From Bacillota bacterium (lineage in GTDB: Bacteria; Bacillota; Bacilli; Lactobacillales; Enterococcaceae): DNA of 17,386 nucleotides. Location: positions 1-17,386 of the forward strand of contig JAEWFE010000225.1 of assembly GCA_023389005.1 (NCBI GenBank). Reading direction: 5' to 3'. The notes beneath the pieces are model-generated. The model saw nothing but the letters and a program-made list of their open reading frames with translations, did not search any database and was not told where the DNA came from. How positions within the stretch are numbered: the first letter of the stretch is position 1; each line of letters opens with the position of its first letter. Positions 14,391 to 17,386 of the stretch are shown piece by piece. The translations under genes were made by a program, and so were the position numbers.

Positions 14391-14427
14391 GAAAAAGGCT
14401 GCTCAGAATGATTCGAACGAGCCTTTT
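14391..14427 (-). terminator. Hairpin between rmlB and rmlD, possible partial terminator
   Basis: In the minus strand AAAAGGCT (14427-14420) pairs with AGCCTTTT (14400-14393), eight pairs, with a 19-base loop that has further short pairing. The arm runs straight into a five-T tract. I see no strong promoter between this hairpin and rmlD, so it may act as an attenuator within the operon rather than a full stop. Confidence 0.5.
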
Positions 14428-14464
14428 AAAAGTTTTTATTTAGTTTTTTTGTTAGTCGAATTGC

Positions 14465-15493
14465 TTATTGACCGTTTTTCGCATAGTTTGCTTCCACAGC
14501 TTGTTTTTCAGCTTCCCACCAACCGCGGTTTTCTTGATACCATTTAATTGTATCAGCTAAACCATCTTTGAAGTTAGTGAATTGTGGTTGCCAACCTAGT
14601 TCTTCGCGAAGTTTGGTCGAATCGATGGCATAACGTAAATCATGCCCTGGACGATCATTGACGTGGTCATAAGCTTTTGGATCTTGACCCATCAATTCAA
14701 GAATCAATTCGATGACTTCTTTATTATTCTTTTCACCGTCAGCTCCGATTAAGTAAGTTTCACCAATACGGCCTTTGGTAAGAATCGCCCATACAGCTGA
14801 TGAATGATCATTGGTATGAATCCAGTCTCGTACATTTTTACCATCGCCATATAATTTTGGACGAATCCCACTTAAAATATTGGTAATTTGACGTGGAATG
14901 AATTTTTCAATATGTTGGTAAGGACCATAGTTATTTGAGCAGTTTGAGATTGTTGCTTTCAAACCAAAAGAACGAACCCAAGCTTTAACTAAAAGGTCTG
15001 AACCAGCTTTAGTTGAAGAATATGGGCTTGAAGGATTATAAGGTGTTTTATCAGTGAATTTTTCGCCTTCTCCTTCACCATGACCGGGTAAATCTTCGCG
15101 TAATGGTAAATCACCATATACTTCATCAGTTGAAACATGGTGGAAACGTACATTATGTTTGCGACATGCTTCAATCAAAGTATACGTACCGATTAAGTTG
15201 GTTTGTACAAATGGGAATGGATCTTTTAAGGAATTATCATTGTGTGATTCAGCAGCATAATGAACAACTGCATCTGTATCTTTCACCAATTCATCGACTA
15301 ATTTCGCATCCGCAATATCACCAACTACCAATTGTACACGGTCTTCAGGTAGTCCTGCCAAGTTTGCTTTATTCCCAGCATAGGTTAATTTATCCAAAAC
15401 AGTGACATGCACTTCTGGATGATTATTGACAACATAATGTACAAAGTTTGAACCGATAAATCCGGCTCCTCCAGTTACGATAATTTTTTTCAT
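14465..15493 (-). CDS. rmlB: dTDP-glucose 4,6-dehydratase
   Basis: RmlB (RfbB) converts dTDP-D-glucose to dTDP-4-keto-6-deoxy-D-glucose with tightly bound NAD. The 342-residue protein shows GGAGFIG (8-14), the catalytic STDEVYGD with T122, D123 and E124, YSSTKAGSD with Y158 and K162, SNNYGPYQ, and the RPGHDLRYAID signature near the C-terminus. The start is ATG at 15491-15493, preceded by AAGGAGAG. A longer in-frame ATG at 15541 lies inside rmlC and would add 16 unconserved residues, so it is not used. It follows rmlC by 10 bases. This corresponds to epaG. Confidence 0.98.
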   Translation of the reverse strand: MKKIIVTGGAGFIGSNFVHYVVNNHPEVHVTVLDKLTYAGNKANLAGLPEDRVQLVVGDIADAKLVDELVKDTDAVVHYAAESHNDNSLKDPFPFVQTNLIGTYTLIEACRKHNVRFHHVSTDEVYGDLPLREDLPGHGEGEGEKFTDKTPYNPSSPYSSTKAGSDLLVKAWVRSFGLKATISNCSNNYGPYQHIEKFIPRQITNILSGIRPKLYGDGKNVRDWIHTNDHSSAVWAILTKGRIGETYLIGADGEKNNKEVIELILELMGQDPKAYDHVNDRPGHDLRYAIDSTKLREELGWQPQFTNFKDGLADTIKWYQENRGWWEAEKQAVEANYAKNGQ

Positions 15494-15503
15494 AAGTCTC
15501 TCC

Positions 15504-16076
15504 TTAAATTTCGCCATATACAAATGGGTTTTCTGCTTCAAATTCTTTCAAAGTAGGATGTTTTTTGTCCTTGTCAGATAGAATCGCTTTAGAAATATCG
15601 ATTGGCCAGTTAATTGCTAAATCTGGATCATCAAAAGCAATTCCACCATCTGCAGGGGCATTATAATAATTATCACATTTATATAAGAAATTCACATTAT
15701 CAGTTAAAGTCACAAAACCATGCGCAAAGCCTTTTGGTACAAGTAATTGACGATGGTTGTGTTCTGAAAGGATATAACCTTCCCATTGTCCATAAGTTGG
15801 GCTACCTTTACGAATATCCACAATCACATCTAATACAGCACCAGTGACGACACGAATTAATTTGGTTTGTGCTGCTTCTCCTTTTTGGAAATGTAGGCCA
15901 CGTAAGACACCCGCTTGTGAAGATAAGGAATGATTATCTTGCACAAAATCATAGTCTAAACCATGTTCTAAAAATTTGGCTCTTGAATAACTTTCTGTAA
16001 AGAAACCACGATGATCTCCAAAGACGTCCATTTCAATGATTTTTACGTCTTGTAGCTTTGTATCATAAACTTTCAC
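15504..16076 (-). CDS. rmlC: dTDP-4-dehydrorhamnose 3,5-epimerase
   Basis: RmlC (RfbC) epimerises C3 and C5 of dTDP-4-keto-6-deoxyglucose to the L-rhamno form. The 190-residue cupin protein has DHRGFFTESY (21-30), QDNHSLS (46-52), LRGLHFQ with H62 as the catalytic base, K72 and Y132 as further active-site residues, and PKGFAHGF (114-121). The start codon is GTG (16074-16076), with a perfect GGAGG seven bases upstream that overlaps the rmlA stop. The gap to rmlA is 11 bases. This corresponds to epaF. Confidence 0.97.
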   Translation of the reverse strand: MKVYDTKLQDVKIIEMDVFGDHRGFFTESYSRAKFLEHGLDYDFVQDNHSLSSQAGVLRGLHFQKGEAAQTKLIRVVTGAVLDVIVDIRKGSPTYGQWEGYILSEHNHRQLLVPKGFAHGFVTLTDNVNFLYKCDNYYNAPADGGIAFDDPDLAINWPIDISKAILSDKDKKHPTLKEFEAENPFVYGEI

Positions 16077-16087
16077 AACAAATCCTC

Positions 16088-16957
16088 CTAGTTTTGCGCA
16101 GCTAATCGTAATAAATATTGTCCATATTGATTTTTTTTCAACGGTTGTGCTAATTCAACCAATTGTTCTTTTCCGATATACCCCATACGATAAGCAATTT
16201 CTTCTAAACATGCGACTTTTAAGTTTTGGCGTTTTTCAATCGTTTCGATAAAGGTAGAAGCTTCTAATAAAGATTCGTGCGTACCTGTATCTAACCATGC
16301 AAAGCCACGACCCATCACTTCAACAGATAATTTACCGCGCTCTAGATATACTTTATTCACATCAGTAATTTCTAGTTCACCACGCGCAGATGGTTTGATA
16401 TTTTTAGCAATTTCAACCACATCATTATCGTAGAAGTAAAGACCTGTTACTGCATAATTTGATTTTGGATGTTCTGGTTTTTCTTCAATTGAGATAGCTG
16501 TCATATTTTCGTCAAATTCAACCACTCCAAAACGTTCTGGATCGTTGACATGATAGCCAAAGACAGTCGCACCTTCTGTTTTGCTAGCAGCACGTTGTAA
16601 CATTTTTGATAAACCGCCACCGTAATAAATATTATCTCCTAAAACAAGGCAGACACTATCATCACCGATAAATTCTTCACCGATAATGAAGGCTTGTGCT
16701 AATCCATCTGGGCTTGGTTGTACAGCATATTCAATATGTATTCCTAGCTCATGACCGTCACCGAATAATTCTTCAAATCGTGGTGTATCTTGAGGGGTAG
16801 AAATAATCAAGATTTCCTTAATTCCTGCCAACATCAAAGTAGACATTGGATAATAAATCATTGGTTTGTCATAAATTGGCATTAATTGTTTTGAAGTTGC
16901 ACGAGTTAATGGATATAGACGTGTGCCACTTCCGCCAGCTAGAATAATTCCTTTCAT
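16088..16957 (-). CDS. rmlA: Glucose-1-phosphate thymidylyltransferase
   Basis: RmlA (RfbA) makes dTDP-glucose from dTTP and glucose 1-phosphate, the first and usually feedback-controlled step of rhamnose synthesis. The 289-residue protein shows the nucleotidyltransferase signature GGSGTRLYP (8-16), SKQLMPIYDKPMIYYP, QPSPDGLAQA, the metal-binding LGDNIYYG with D108, and EEKP. These are all standard for the short RmlA family. The ATG at 16955-16957 is preceded by GAAGGAGA and by a promoter at 16994-17022, so it is the first gene of the rhamnose operon. It is very similar, from memory, to enterococcal EpaE. Confidence 0.98.
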   Translation of the reverse strand: MKGIILAGGSGTRLYPLTRATSKQLMPIYDKPMIYYPMSTLMLAGIKEILIISTPQDTPRFEELFGDGHELGIHIEYAVQPSPDGLAQAFIIGEEFIGDDSVCLVLGDNIYYGGGLSKMLQRAASKTEGATVFGYHVNDPERFGVVEFDENMTAISIEEKPEHPKSNYAVTGLYFYDNDVVEIAKNIKPSARGELEITDVNKVYLERGKLSVEVMGRGFAWLDTGTHESLLEASTFIETIEKRQNLKVACLEEIAYRMGYIGKEQLVELAQPLKKNQYGQYLLRLAAQN

Positions 16958-16993
16958 AAGTAAAAATCTCCTTCAACTTTTATTTACTATCTG

Positions 16994-17022
16994 ATTATCT
17001 CATTTTACCAAACATTTGTCAC
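16994..17022 (-). promoter_or_regulatory. Promoter of the rmlACBD-amidase operon
   Basis: In the 102-base gap before rmlA, the minus strand has -35 GTGACA (17017-17022) and -10 GATAAT (16994-16999), 17 bases apart and each one mismatch from consensus. The transcript would begin near 16987, about 30 bases before the ATG. No clear terminator for the upstream glycosyltransferase gene is visible in this gap, so read-through from it is also possible. Confidence 0.7.
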
Positions 17023-17059
17023 AAGTTTCTAGATTTTGATAAAAAAATGTAAAAAATTT

Positions 17060-17386
17060 TTATTTTCTAATGAATTTCTTGTAAATAATTGCCCAAATCA
17101 GATTCACACGCCAGATGAGTTGCTGTAATTTAGACGATTTGGTTTGTAATTGGCTCGCGTTGTCCTCGTGACGACGATAATCGGTCAAAACTTCTGGTAA
17201 AAGCGCAACATTTGGTTCAGCCATAATTCCGATAAACATATCATGCATCGGTACATGTTTAGGAATTGGTAGAATTTCGTGCTTTAAGTCTGCGCGAAAG
17301 GCCATACCTGCACCGATATAGCGATTGCGAATAATATTGGCAATCGTTCCTGTTTTAACCTTTTTATACTTAAAATAAGAAGCATG
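17060..17386 (-). CDS. GT2 family glycosyltransferase, C-terminal part (5' end outside window)
   Basis: The last 108 codons of a glycosyltransferase gene that enters from the right edge. The frame is open to base 17386; an internal ATG at 17305 is not the true start because coding sequence continues upstream. The visible part has NRYIGAGMAFR, then HVPMHDMFIGIMAE (the region of the catalytic acidic residues) and LTDYRRHEDNAS. This late pattern is common in GT2 rhamnosyltransferase-like proteins of Gram-positive polysaccharide loci. The protein ends in a basic, tryptophan-containing helix that may lie on the membrane. Its position before rmlA matches one of the early Epa glycosyltransferases (EpaC/EpaD), but the fragment is too short to choose. 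Confidence 0.8.
   Translation of the reverse strand, partial: HASYFKYKKVKTGTIANIIRNRYIGAGMAFRADLKHEILPIPKHVPMHDMFIGIMAEPNVALLPEVLTDYRRHEDNASQLQTKSSKLQQLIWRVNLIWAIIYKKFIRK

Noticed and set aside
15103..15847. Plus-strand frames opposite rmlB and rmlC
   Set aside because: They are rich in His, Leu and Gln as expected for antisense of conserved genes, lack ribosome sites, and lie wholly within clear rml genes.

Overview
The window looks like part of a low-GC Gram-positive (Lactobacillales) chromosome, most likely Enterococcus or a close relative such as Vagococcus. I base this on remembered similarity of the RmlA/RmlC proteins, on the strong GGAGG ribosome binding sites, and on a layout that resembles the enterococcal polysaccharide antigen (Epa) rhamnopolysaccharide locus. 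No database was searched. Every gene I can support is on the minus strand, so the locus reads from right to left.

Layout in the direction of transcription. (1) 17386-17060: the C-terminal end of a family 2 glycosyltransferase. (2) 16957-11235: a dTDP-L-rhamnose operon with its own promoter (16994-17022), in the order rmlA, rmlC, rmlB, rmlD. A hairpin lies between rmlB and rmlD. The operon continues into a secreted Amidase_3 cell-wall hydrolase carrying nine ChW-type repeats, and a strong hairpin terminator ends it (11193-11228). (3) 10995-324: a second, clearly more AT-rich transcription unit with a near-consensus promoter (11030-11058). It holds nine tightly packed genes: Wzm-type ABC permease, Wzt-type ATPase with a C-terminal carbohydrate-binding-like domain, a 917-residue triple GT2 glycosyltransferase, a DUF2142 membrane protein, an undecaprenyl-phosphate glycosyltransferase of the GacI/DPM1 type, a DUF2304 (GacJ-like) membrane partner, a small GT2 enzyme, a Wzx/GacK-like flippase, and a second DUF2142 membrane protein. 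(4) 277-1: promoter, leader hairpin and the first 40 codons of rpsB (ribosomal protein S2).

How the parts fit together (inference from families). RmlABCD make dTDP-L-rhamnose. GT2 enzymes in the cytoplasm build a rhamnose-rich chain on a lipid carrier, and the ABC transporter exports it. A separate decoration route is also complete: GacI-like plus DUF2304 charge undecaprenyl phosphate with one sugar, the flippase turns it outward, and one or both DUF2142 proteins (probable GT-C enzymes) attach the sugar to the exported polymer outside. The ChW-repeat amidase, co-transcribed with the rhamnose genes, would cut peptidoglycan on the same surface.

There are no tRNAs, rRNAs, insertion sequences or CRISPR arrays. 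The contrast between the rml genes and the AT-rich genes after them suggests the latter are the strain-variable part of the locus.
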